64,000 nt of DNA. It comes from Alsobacter sp045348435 (GTDB taxonomy: Bacteria; Pseudomonadota; Alphaproteobacteria; Rhizobiales; Beijerinckiaceae). The DNA lies in NCBI RefSeq assembly GCF_045348435.1, contig NZ_CP157484.1:4712001-4776000 (forward strand), given 5' to 3'. The position numbers were made by a program, and so were the translations under genes. Below are positions 57,601 through 64,000 of the stretch, piece after piece (the stretch's first letter is position 1; every line of letters begins with the position of its first letter). The notes under the pieces were generated by a model that saw only the letters and a list, made by a program, of their open reading frames with translations, was not told the origin of the DNA and made no database searches.

Positions 57601-58357
57601 CATGGAGACCGCGGCCCTGCGCGTCTTCGGCAACGCCGACGGGGCCTATGGCTCCAACGTCAACCACCTCATCGAGAATGGCGGCTGGGAGGACGAGGAC
57701 GAACTCGCCGAGACCTATGCGCGGCGCAAGGGTTTCGCCTATGGGCGCGGCGGCCAGCCCGTCCAGCACACGGCGCTGCTGACCAGCGTCCTCGCCCAGG
57801 TCGACCTCGCCTACCAGAACCTTGATTCCGTCGAGCTCGGGGTCACCACCATCAGCCACTATTTCGACACGCTGGGCGGCGTCAGCCGCGCCGCCGCCCG
57901 GGCGCGCGGCGGGCCCGGCCCGCAGGTCTATATCGGCGACCAGACGCGCGGCGACGGCGTCGTGCGCTCGCTGGGCGAGCAGGTCGCGCTCGAGACCCGC
58001 ACCCGGATGCTCAACCCCAAATGGTACGAGGGGATGATCAGCCACGGCTACGAGGGCGTGCGCCAGATCGAGGAGCACGTCTCCAACACGATGGGCTGGT
58101 CCGCCACCACCGGCGCGGTCGCCCCCTGGGTGTACCAGCAGCTCACCCAGACCTTCATGCTCGATCCCGCCATGCGGGAGCGGCTGGCCGAACTGAACCC
58201 CACCGCCTCCGCCCGCGTGGCGAACCGCCTGCTCGAAGCCCATGAGCGCCATTACTGGACCCCCGACGCCGCGACGCTCGATGCGCTGCGCCGCGCCAGC
58301 GAGGAGCTCGAGGACCGTCTCGAAGGCGTCACCGCCGGCGTCGGCGTAGCCGCCTGA
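54620..58357 (+). CDS. bchH: Magnesium chelatase subunit H
   Basis: 1245 residues. BchH/CobN family: N-terminal LRVAFVTMDTHLASATQRAH, AMLFMEDHFAG, the middle GTHGALEFMPGKQAGLSG segment (about 610-630), and C-terminal GAYGSNVNHLIENGGWEDED. Binds protoporphyrin IX and inserts Mg2+ with the BchI-BchD ATPase, whose genes are not in this window. The start lies inside bchB (26-bp overlap), so translation is probably coupled. Confidence 0.97.
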   Translation: MPKPISAGDPTPLRVAFVTMDTHLASATQRAHRRLLKTFPGLVVTLHAASEWGDDAGRLAACRADIARADIVINAMLFMEDHFAGVLDALEARRDGCDAMVSVLSAAPVMKLTRMGRFSMDGQKGGGALSFLKRLRGAGKDRNASAGARQVKMLKRLPQILRFIPGAAQDVRAYFLALQYWLAGSDDNVENLIRMLVERYAEGPRRALRGGGPVAAPVSYPEVGVYHPRMKGRIAEQADRLPAEGSRGVIGVLGMRSYMLAGNAAHYDGVIAALEARGLRVVPAFSSGLDSRPAIERFFMKDGRPVIDALVSLTGFSLVGGPAYNDARAAEDVLAALDVPYVAAHPAELQTLEQWGASARGVLPVESTIMIAIPELDGATGPIVFGGRSDKAGAACTGCSRGCVFPSGADDRDMQPCAERSEMLAARVDRLVTLRRSERAARRIAIVLFNFPPNAGNSGTAAYLSVFRSLHRTLTAMKQEGYAVDVPASVDELRERIIEGNRERFGAHANVHVRIPVDDHVRRERWLREIEAQWGPAPGRQQADGASLFVLGAQFGNVFVGVQPAFGYEGDPMRLLFESGFAPTHAFSAFYRWIREDFGAHAALHFGTHGALEFMPGKQAGLSGRDWPDRLIGDLPNVYLYAANNPSEGAIAKRRSAATLISYLTPPIAHAGLYRGLLDLKASIDRWRAAEQDAAAERQDLAALIQAQAAAVELAQAEPAWGPDAAERILRLAGDVLELEHTLIPHGLHVVGEVLSHDQRVEMLEAMADAAHGARPPRAEIEALVGGAGIQEGSASADLLRELASADRWLGQDHEIPAILRALDARFIRPAPGGDLLRTPAILPTGRNLHGFDPFRIPSSFAVQDGAKQAERVLQRHMAEGRPMPETVAIVLWGADNLKNEGGPIAQALALMGARPRFDGYGRLAGATLTPLAELGRPRIDVVITLSGIFRDLLPLQVRLLAEACYAAACADEPAELNFIRKHALAYSAETGCDMETAALRVFGNADGAYGSNVNHLIENGGWEDEDELAETYARRKGFAYGRGGQPVQHTALLTSVLAQVDLAYQNLDSVELGVTTISHYFDTLGGVSRAAARARGGPGPQVYIGDQTRGDGVVRSLGEQVALETRTRMLNPKWYEGMISHGYEGVRQIEEHVSNTMGWSATTGAVAPWVYQQLTQTFMLDPAMRERLAELNPTASARVANRLLEAHERHYWTPDAATLDALRRASEELEDRLEGVTAGVGVAA

Positions 58358-58374
58358 ACCGAAAGGACACCCCC

Positions 58375-59274
58375 GTGAACGCCGTCACCTCACTTCCGAT
58401 CCGACTGAGACGCCCGGACGGCGAAGGCAGCGTCCAGGTGCAGATGGACCCGAACGTCAGGATCGGGACCGCCAAGGTCTTCGCCATCTACGGCAAGGGC
58501 GGGATCGGCAAGAGCACGACCTCGTCCAACCTCTCCGTCGCCTTCTCGCGGCTGGGCAAGCGCGTCCTGCAGATCGGCTGCGACCCCAAGCACGACAGCA
58601 CCTTCACGCTCACCAAGCGGCTCGCCCCGACCGTCATCGACGCGCTGGAATCGGTGGATTTCCACTCCGAGGAGCTGCGGGTCGAGGATTTCGTGGCCGA
58701 GGGCTATGGCGGCGTGATGTGCGTCGAGGCGGGCGGCCCGCCGGCCGGCACCGGCTGCGGCGGCTATGTGGTGGGCCAGACCGTCAAGCTCCTCAAGGAG
58801 CACCACCTGCTCGACGACACCGACGTGGTGATCTTCGACGTGCTGGGCGACGTGGTGTGCGGCGGCTTCGCCGCGCCGCTGCAGCACGCCGACCGGGGCC
58901 TGATCGTCACCGCCAACGACTTCGACTCCATCTTCGCCATGAACCGGATCGTGGCCGCCATCCACTCCAAGTCGAAGAACTACAATGTCCGCATCGGCGG
59001 CGTCATCGCCAACCGCAGCGCCGGGACGGACCAGATCGACCGCTTCAACGAGGCCGTCGGGCTGCAGCGCCTGGCCCATTTCCCGGACCTCGACGTCGTG
59101 CGCCGCAGCCGGCTGAAGAAGTCGACGCTCTTCGAAATGGAGAGCACGCCCGAACTCGAAGCCGTCAAGGCCGAGTACATGCAGCTCGCCGCGCGCCTGT
59201 GGGCCGGCGTCGACCAGCTCGACGCCAAGCCGATGAAGGATCGCGACCTCTTCGAATTCCTGGGATTCGACTGA
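58375..59274 (+). CDS. bchL: Dark-operative protochlorophyllide reductase ATP-binding iron-sulfur protein
   Basis: 299 residues from a GTG (GAAAGGA upstream). NifH-like: P-loop IYGKGGIGKSTTSSN (about 38-52), RVLQIGCDPKHDST, the two 4Fe-4S ligands in AGTGCGGYV and GDVVCGGFAAPL, and IGGVIANRSAGTDQID. Dimeric reductase that delivers electrons to BchNB with ATP hydrolysis. Its stop shares bases with the bchM start (TGATG). Confidence 0.98.
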   Translation: MNAVTSLPIRLRRPDGEGSVQVQMDPNVRIGTAKVFAIYGKGGIGKSTTSSNLSVAFSRLGKRVLQIGCDPKHDSTFTLTKRLAPTVIDALESVDFHSEELRVEDFVAEGYGGVMCVEAGGPPAGTGCGGYVVGQTVKLLKEHHLLDDTDVVIFDVLGDVVCGGFAAPLQHADRGLIVTANDFDSIFAMNRIVAAIHSKSKNYNVRIGGVIANRSAGTDQIDRFNEAVGLQRLAHFPDLDVVRRSRLKKSTLFEMESTPELEAVKAEYMQLAARLWAGVDQLDAKPMKDRDLFEFLGFD

Positions 59275-59975
59275 TGCCGACCGCCACCTACGCGGCCCGC
59301 AAGGGCGAACTCGAGACCTATTTCGACCGGACCGCCGTCGAGGCCTGGTCGAGGCTCACCTCCGACGCGCCCGTGGGCCGCATCCGCGCCACGGTGCGGG
59401 CCGGCCGCGACGCCATGCGGGCCACCCTGCTGGGGTGGCTGCCGCTGGACCTGCGCGGCCGGCGCGTGCTCGACGCAGGCTGCGGCACGGGCGCGGCCGC
59501 CCTCGAGGCCGCCCGGCGCGGGGCGGACGTCGTCGCCATCGACCTCTCGGCGACCCTCGTCGACCTCGCCCGCGAGCGCGGCCAGGGCCTCGCCGGCGCC
59601 GGCTCGGTCACCTTCCTGGTCGGCGACATGCTCGATCCCGCCCTCGGCGGCTTCGACCATGTCATCGCGATGGATTCCCTCATTCACTACGGCAAGCACG
59701 ACGTCGCCCGCGTGCTGGGCGGGCTGGCGCAGCGCACCTCCGGCTCCATCGTGTTCACCTTCGCGCCCCGCACCCCGCTGCTGACGGCCTTCTGGGCCGT
59801 GGGCCGCGTCTTCCCGCGGGCCGACCGGGCCCCGGCGCTGGAGCCGGTCGCCGAGGCGGACCTGCGCGCCATCCTGGGCCGGGCCGAGGCGCTGCGCGCC
59901 TTCGCGCCGAACCGGACGCAGCGCATCGCCAGCGGCTTCTACACCTCCCAGGCCATGGAGCTCGTGCGGCGATGA
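59274..59975 (+). CDS. bchM: Magnesium-protoporphyrin IX methyltransferase
   Basis: 233 residues. SAM motif VLDAGCGTGAAALEAARRGA (about 65-84), then VVAIDLSATLV, and VIAMDSLIHY. BchM features at the N-terminus: YFDRTAVEAWSRLTSDAPVG. Methylates the C13 propionate of Mg-protoporphyrin IX, giving the substrate of AcsF. ATG overlaps bchL stop; its stop overlaps the lhaA start by 4 bp. Confidence 0.97.
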   Translation: MPTATYAARKGELETYFDRTAVEAWSRLTSDAPVGRIRATVRAGRDAMRATLLGWLPLDLRGRRVLDAGCGTGAAALEAARRGADVVAIDLSATLVDLARERGQGLAGAGSVTFLVGDMLDPALGGFDHVIAMDSLIHYGKHDVARVLGGLAQRTSGSIVFTFAPRTPLLTAFWAVGRVFPRADRAPALEPVAEADLRAILGRAEALRAFAPNRTQRIASGFYTSQAMELVRR

Positions 59976-61399
59976 GCCCGAAAGGCCTCATGATCAAGGG
60001 CTGGATGCGGATCGGTCCGCGGATGCTTCCGTTCGCGGACGCCGTTTCGACCGAACTCCCCGCCGGCCGGCTCCTGAGGCTGTCTCTGTTCCAGGTCACG
60101 GTCGGGATGGCGGCCGTGCTGCTCATCGGCACCCTGAACCGCGTCATGATCGTCGAGCTCGGCCTGCCGGCCTGGCTCGTCGCCCTGATGGTCTCGCTGC
60201 CGCTCGTCTTCGCGCCGCTGCGCGCCGTGGTCGGCCACCGCTCGGACCACCACCGCTCCTTCCTGGGCTGGCGCCGGGTCCCTTATCTGTGGTTCGGGGC
60301 GCTGCTCCAGTTCGGCGGACTGGCGATCATGCCCTTCGCCCTCATCCTGCTGTCGGGCGACAGCAATGCGCCGGCCTTCGTCGGGCAGGGCGCGGCCGCG
60401 CTGGCCTTCCTGCTCGTCGGCGCCGGGCTCCACACCGTCCAGACCGTCGGCCTCGCGCTGGCGACCGACATCGCCCCCGTGGCGACGCGCCCCCGGGTGG
60501 TCGCCCTGCTGTGCACCATGCTGCTGGTCGGCATGGTGGCGAGCGCCATCCTGTTCGGCTGGCTGCTCCATCCCTTCAGCCAGATCCGCCTCATCCAGGT
60601 CATCCAGGGCGCGGCGGTCGCCACCATGGCGCTGAACCTGCTGGCGCTCTGGAAGCAGGAGCCGCGGGGCGCGCCCCGCCGGGAGGCGCCCGCCGAGAGC
60701 TGGTCCTTCGCCCAGTCCTGGTCCGCCCTCACGGGCCGCGGCGACGCGCTGCGCCTGTTCGCCGCCACCGGGCTCGGCACGGCCGCGTTCAGCATGCAGG
60801 ACATCCTGCTGGAGCCCTATGGGGGCCAGATCCTGACGCTCTCGGTGGCGGCCACGACCGCCCTCACGGCGGCGCTCGCCGCCGGCGGGCTGGCGGGCCT
60901 CGCGCTCGCAGCCCGGCGGCTGAACCGGGGCGCCGACCCTCACCGGGTGGCCGCGCTCGGCGCGCTGGCCGGCGTTGCGGCCTTCTCGGCCGTCATCTTC
61001 GCGGCTCCGCTGGCCTCGGCGCTCGTCTTCGGCCTCGGCGTCGCCCTGATCGGCTTCGGCGGCGGCCTCTTCGCCCACGGCACCCTCACCGCCTCCATGG
61101 CCATCGCCCGCAACGGCGAAACCGGCATCGCGCTCGGCGCGTGGGGCGCGGTGCAGGCCAGCGCCGCCGGCGTCGCCATCGCGACCGGCGGCGCGCTCAA
61201 GGACGTCGTCTCCGACCTGGCGACGAGCGGCGCCCTGGGCGTCGCGCTCACGGACGCCTCGGTCGGCTACTCGGTCGTCTACCACATCGAGATCGCCCTC
61301 CTGTTCGCGACCCTGATCGCGATCGGGCCCCTGGTGCGCGGCGCGCGGCGCCGGCCCGGGAGCGCGGCGTCCATCACATTCATCGAAGCAGAAGGCTAA
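59972..61399 (+). CDS. lhaA: LhaA, light-harvesting 1 assembly protein (PucC-type MFS)
   Basis: 475 residues, about twelve membrane helices. Family signature FQVTVGMAAVLLIGTLNRVM, VFAPLRAVVGHRSDHHRSFL, GWRRVPYLWFGALLQFGG and ILLEPYGGQILTLSV. Sits between bchM and puhA as in Rhodobacter, where LhaA is needed for LH1 assembly. Paralogous to the PucC-like protein at 47145-48497. Confidence 0.95.
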   Translation: MSPKGLMIKGWMRIGPRMLPFADAVSTELPAGRLLRLSLFQVTVGMAAVLLIGTLNRVMIVELGLPAWLVALMVSLPLVFAPLRAVVGHRSDHHRSFLGWRRVPYLWFGALLQFGGLAIMPFALILLSGDSNAPAFVGQGAAALAFLLVGAGLHTVQTVGLALATDIAPVATRPRVVALLCTMLLVGMVASAILFGWLLHPFSQIRLIQVIQGAAVATMALNLLALWKQEPRGAPRREAPAESWSFAQSWSALTGRGDALRLFAATGLGTAAFSMQDILLEPYGGQILTLSVAATTALTAALAAGGLAGLALAARRLNRGADPHRVAALGALAGVAAFSAVIFAAPLASALVFGLGVALIGFGGGLFAHGTLTASMAIARNGETGIALGAWGAVQASAAGVAIATGGALKDVVSDLATSGALGVALTDASVGYSVVYHIEIALLFATLIAIGPLVRGARRRPGSAASITFIEAEG

Positions 61400-61415
61400 G
61401 GCGGGGAGCGAGGAC

Positions 61416-62183
61416 ATGCCGAAGGGCGCCATCACGGGATATATCGACGTCGCGCAGATCGTCCTCTACGCGTTCTGGATCTTCTTTGCGGGACTGATCT
61501 TCTACCTGCGCCGCGAGGACCGGCGCGAGGGCTATCCGCTGGAGTCGGAGGTCGCCGGCGTCGGCGACCGCGGCTTCCTGCTGATCCCGACGCCCAAGAC
61601 CTTCGATCTGGGGCAGGCCGGCCTCGTCTTCGCCCCCCGGGTCGAGGCGCCCCGCGACGTCGCGGGCGAGAAGGTGGCGCTGTGGCCCGGCGCCCCGATC
61701 GAGCCGGTGGGCGATCCCATGACGGCGGGCGTCGGCCCTGGCTCCTACGCGCTGCGCGCCGACGTGGCCGACGTCACCTTCGACGGCCGCACCCGCATCG
61801 TGCCGATGCGGGTCGACGACCACTTCACCATCGCGGCGCGCGACCCCGATCCGCGCGGCATGACGGTGGCCGGCGCCGACCGGGCCGTCGCCGGCGTGGT
61901 CGCCGACGTCTGGGTCGACCGGTCCGAACTCCTGGCCCGCTACTACGAGGTGGAGTTGGCCGAGGGCGGGGGCCGTCGCGTGCTTCTGCCGGTCACCTTC
62001 GCGGTGGTCGACGGGCTCAAGGGAATTGTGAATGTCCGCTCGATCCTCGGCGCGCAGTTCGCCGGGGTCCCGCCGCTGCGCTCGCCCGACAGCGTCACCC
62101 GGCTGGAGGAGGACAAGATCACGGCCTATTACGGCGCAGGCACGCTCTACGCGACCCCGGCCCGCGCGGAGCCCCTGCTGTGA
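61416..62183 (+). CDS. puhA: Photosynthetic reaction centre H subunit
   Basis: 255 residues. A single N-terminal membrane helix (AQIVLYAFWIFFAGLIFYLR, about 11-30) is followed by the H-subunit signature RREDRREGYPLE. The cytoplasmic PRC-barrel domain has VADVWVDRSELLARYYEVE, including the acidic residues of the proton path to QB. The L and M genes are not in this window. GGGGAG before ATG. Stop overlaps the puhB GTG. Confidence 0.98.
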   Translation: MPKGAITGYIDVAQIVLYAFWIFFAGLIFYLRREDRREGYPLESEVAGVGDRGFLLIPTPKTFDLGQAGLVFAPRVEAPRDVAGEKVALWPGAPIEPVGDPMTAGVGPGSYALRADVADVTFDGRTRIVPMRVDDHFTIAARDPDPRGMTVAGADRAVAGVVADVWVDRSELLARYYEVELAEGGGRRVLLPVTFAVVDGLKGIVNVRSILGAQFAGVPPLRSPDSVTRLEEDKITAYYGAGTLYATPARAEPLL

Positions 62184-62869
62184 ACGCCCCGCTCCACCAC
62201 CGCCCCGGCGGACCCGCCCGGCGGGCCGGGACGGGCGGCTCGCTCCCGCCCGGGGAAGTCGTCCTCTGGCACGGCTCCCCGTCCTGGCCGGGCGTGGCCC
62301 GGCACGTCTTCCACATCCGCGTCTTCGCGCTGTATTTCGCCGCCCTTTGGGCCTGGCAGGCGACGATCTCCTTCGAGGACGAAGGCTTTCTCGGCGTGCT
62401 GCGCACCACCGCGGTCTCGATCACCCTGTCGGCCGCGGGTCTCGGCATCCTGGCCGTGATGGCGTGGCTCGTCGCCCGGACGACCAGCTACACGATCACC
62501 AGCCGGCGCGTGATCATGCAGATCGGGGTGGCGCTGCCGATGGCCGTGAACGTGCCGTTCGCCCAGGTCGAGGCCGCCGGGCTCGCCAGCCACCCGGGCG
62601 GGCTTGGGGACCTGCCGCTGCGCCCCAAGGGGAAGGCCGCCTTCGGCTACATGCAGCTGTGGCCGCATGCCCGCCCGTGGCGCGTGGCCCGGCCGGAGCC
62701 GATGCTGCGCTGCGTGCCGGACGCCGCGGTCGTGGCCGGCGTGCTGGCCGAAGCGCTGTCGGCCGCAAATCCCGCCCCGCCGCCCCGGATCGTCGTGGCC
62801 GCCATGGCGGCTTCGGACGAGGCGGGGCTCGGATCCGCGCCGCGCATGGCCCGCGCGTCGGGCGGGTGA
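62180..62869 (+). CDS. puhB: PuhB reaction-centre assembly protein
   Basis: 229 residues from a GTG overlapping puhA. PuhB features: LPPGEVVLWHGSPSWPGVAR (about 23-42), two or three membrane helices, TSYTITSRRVIMQIGVALP and GDLPLRPKGKAAFGYMQLWP. Contains a PH-like (YdbT-type) core. Helps assemble the reaction centre in Rhodobacter. Confidence 0.95.
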   Translation: MNAPLHHRPGGPARRAGTGGSLPPGEVVLWHGSPSWPGVARHVFHIRVFALYFAALWAWQATISFEDEGFLGVLRTTAVSITLSAAGLGILAVMAWLVARTTSYTITSRRVIMQIGVALPMAVNVPFAQVEAAGLASHPGGLGDLPLRPKGKAAFGYMQLWPHARPWRVARPEPMLRCVPDAAVVAGVLAEALSAANPAPPPRIVVAAMAASDEAGLGSAPRMARASGG

Positions 62870-62880
62870 GGAGGAGCGTC

Positions 62881-63342
62881 ATGACCGCCACGCCATCGGA
62901 TCGCCAGGCGCTCCCCACCCCGATCCTGCTCGCCGCGGGAGCGCTGATCGGCGCGACCCTGCTGGCGACCGCCTTCGGGCGGTGGACGGACCTGGGCGTC
63001 ACGCGCCTCGCCCCCAGCAGGCCCGTGTCGGAGGTCGACCTGCGCTTCGCGGACCGGCCGGACGGCGGCGTCGCCGTCACGGTGATCGGGAGGACCCGCG
63101 AGGAGCGCATCCTCGCGCCGGGCGGCGACGGCTTCCTGCGCGCCACGGTGCGGGGCCTCGTCCGCGAGCGCCGGCGCGAGGGCCTGGGCGACGAGACGCC
63201 CTTCCATCTCACCCGCTGGAGCGACGGCGCGCTGTCCCTGACGGACCCCGCCACGCGCCGGCGCGTCAGCCTGGAGGCCTTCGGCCCCACCAACGCGCAG
63301 GTCTTCGCAAACATGATGCCGACCGGAGAGGACGCACGATGA
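62881..63342 (+). CDS. puhC: PuhC photosynthetic complex assembly protein
   Basis: 153 residues with one N-terminal membrane helix (PTPILLAAGALIGATLLATA) and a soluble periplasmic-type domain containing DLRFADRPDGGVAVTV and GDGFLRATVRGLVRERRREG, the family core. Needed for normal RC-LH1 assembly in Rhodobacter. GGAGGAG precedes the ATG; overlaps the next gene by 4 bp. Confidence 0.92.
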   Translation: MTATPSDRQALPTPILLAAGALIGATLLATAFGRWTDLGVTRLAPSRPVSEVDLRFADRPDGGVAVTVIGRTREERILAPGGDGFLRATVRGLVRERRREGLGDETPFHLTRWSDGALSLTDPATRRRVSLEAFGPTNAQVFANMMPTGEDAR

Positions 63343-63647
63343 CCCACGGATTCTTCGCACGGACCGTGCTGGAGGCGCCTTGCACGATCGAGATCGAGCA
63401 GACGGCCGAGAGCCTCCACGCCCATGTGACGCTGGACGGCGACATCGAGATCCGGCCGGGCGACGAGGTGCTGGTGCACGACGCCCCGACCGAGGCCGAG
63501 GTGCCGTTCGGCGAACGCGCCACCTTCCGGCGCACCGCCACGGTGGTGCGCGCCTCCACGCTGGAGCGCTTCTGGACGAAGCTCACCGGCAACCTGGAAT
63601 TCTACGAACTTTACGACGTCAGCTTCACGGAAAGGATGCGGCTATGA
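63339..63647 (+). CDS. Conserved small protein of the puh-acsF operon
   Basis: 102 residues: FFARTVLEAPCTIEIEQTAE, then ESLHAHVTLDGDIEIRPGDE, VLVHDAPTEAEVPFGERATF and a C-terminal LEFYELYDVSFTERMRL. No membrane helix, mostly beta-strand pattern. Small genes at this position between puhC and acsF are conserved in purple bacteria, without an assigned function. Start overlaps puhC and stop overlaps acsF (ATGA), so its dose is tied to both. Confidence 0.85.
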   Translation: MTHGFFARTVLEAPCTIEIEQTAESLHAHVTLDGDIEIRPGDEVLVHDAPTEAEVPFGERATFRRTATVVRASTLERFWTKLTGNLEFYELYDVSFTERMRL

Positions 63648-64000
63648 ACGCTCCCGCGCGCAACGCTTCCCTCAACGAATCGACCCGGCTGGCCCAGGAG
63701 AACACGGTTCTCAGCCCGCGCTTCTACACCACCGACTTCGCCGAGATGGACCGCACCAACGTGGAATCCGTCCGGCAGGAATGGGACCTGCTGATCGCCG
63801 AGCTGAAGAGCGACCCCAACCGCCGCCACTTCGTCCGCAACGAGGAGTTCGACGCCTTCCGGCTGGAGGACCTGCCGGAGGACCTGCGCAAGGAGTTCCT
63901 CGACTTCCTTGTGAGTTCCATCACAGCGGAATTCTCCGGCTGCGTGCTCTATGCGGAGATGAGGAAGCGGGCCAAGAACCCCGACATGCGCGACCTCTTC
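63644..64000 (+). CDS. acsF: Oxygen-dependent Mg-protoporphyrin IX monomethyl ester cyclase (3' end outside window)
   Basis: First 119 codons only. AcsF features: LSPRFYTTDFAEMD (about 23-36), NRRHFVRNEEF and the first iron-binding Glu segment in SSITAEFSGCVLYAEMRKR (about 90-110). Di-iron monooxygenase-type enzyme that forms ring E using O2. Its presence shows bacteriochlorophyll can be made under oxygen. Confidence 0.97.
   Translation, partial: MNAPARNASLNESTRLAQENTVLSPRFYTTDFAEMDRTNVESVRQEWDLLIAELKSDPNRRHFVRNEEFDAFRLEDLPEDLRKEFLDFLVSSITAEFSGCVLYAEMRKRAKNPDMRDLF

Overview
The window is GC-rich DNA from an alphaproteobacterium, most likely a member of the Hyphomicrobiales (Rhizobiales) close to the aerobic or facultative phototrophs of the Methylobacterium/Salinarimonas/Beijerinckiaceae type. 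The reasons are a photosynthesis gene cluster of alphaproteobacterial layout with an oxygen-dependent acsF, an HWE-type histidine kinase, a DUF6894 protein, a likely ethylmalonyl-CoA pathway hydratase, and GTG starts and 4-bp stop/start overlaps throughout. The family assignment is inference; no rRNA is present.

Layout. 1-10 kb: a ClC channel cut by the window edge, a renalase-like flavoprotein with a DCC-family protein, then a signalling block (Crp/Fnr regulator, single-domain response regulator, HWE kinase, DUF6894 protein, hybrid kinase, two-domain KaiC-like ATPase). 9.7-18.3 kb: an IclR regulator divergent from a peptide-type ABC importer operon that ends in an M20 deacylase and an HDAC-like amidohydrolase. 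18.4-28.5 kb: mostly housekeeping genes (PRC-barrel, RraA-like, sdhCDAB, TetR, isochorismatase-fold protein, mesaconyl-CoA hydratase, folD, DUF167, YggT, tRNA-Ala(CGC), cold-shock protein). 28.7-33 kb: an XRE-cupin regulator divergent from an amino-acid-type ABC importer and a flavin amine oxidase. 33-38.1 kb: a seven-gene catabolic operon under a FadR-type regulator with a perfect TGGTC-A-GACCA operator. 38.2-40.6 kb: methyltransferase, cupin and LysR.

40.6-64 kb is the photosynthesis cluster. On the minus strand are dxs with a small membrane protein, ppsR copy 1, tspO-bchP-PucC-like, and ppsR copy 2-aerR. cyc2 is on the plus strand between ppsR copy 1 and tspO. On the plus strand a superoperon runs bchF-bchN-bchB-bchH-bchL-bchM-lhaA-puhA-puhB-puhC-orf102-acsF and leaves the window. 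Together these make isoprenoid precursor, convert Mg-protoporphyrin to bacteriochlorophyllide, attach and reduce the phytyl tail, assemble the H subunit, and regulate the process by redox, light and B12 through two PpsR paralogues and AerR. PpsR-type TGT-N12-ACA boxes overlap the -35 elements of the dxs and bchP operons; two degenerate overlapping copies lie between aerR and bchF.

The most unusual non-coding features are a cluster of five 16-bp repeats with ten GANTC sites around the isochorismatase-fold gene, a 19-bp tandem repeat whose copies hold the stop codons of two convergent genes, a 20-bp-periodic operator array between the IclR gene and its target operon, and two large palindromic intergenic elements. 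No puf, crt, bchXYZ or bchDI genes are in this window.
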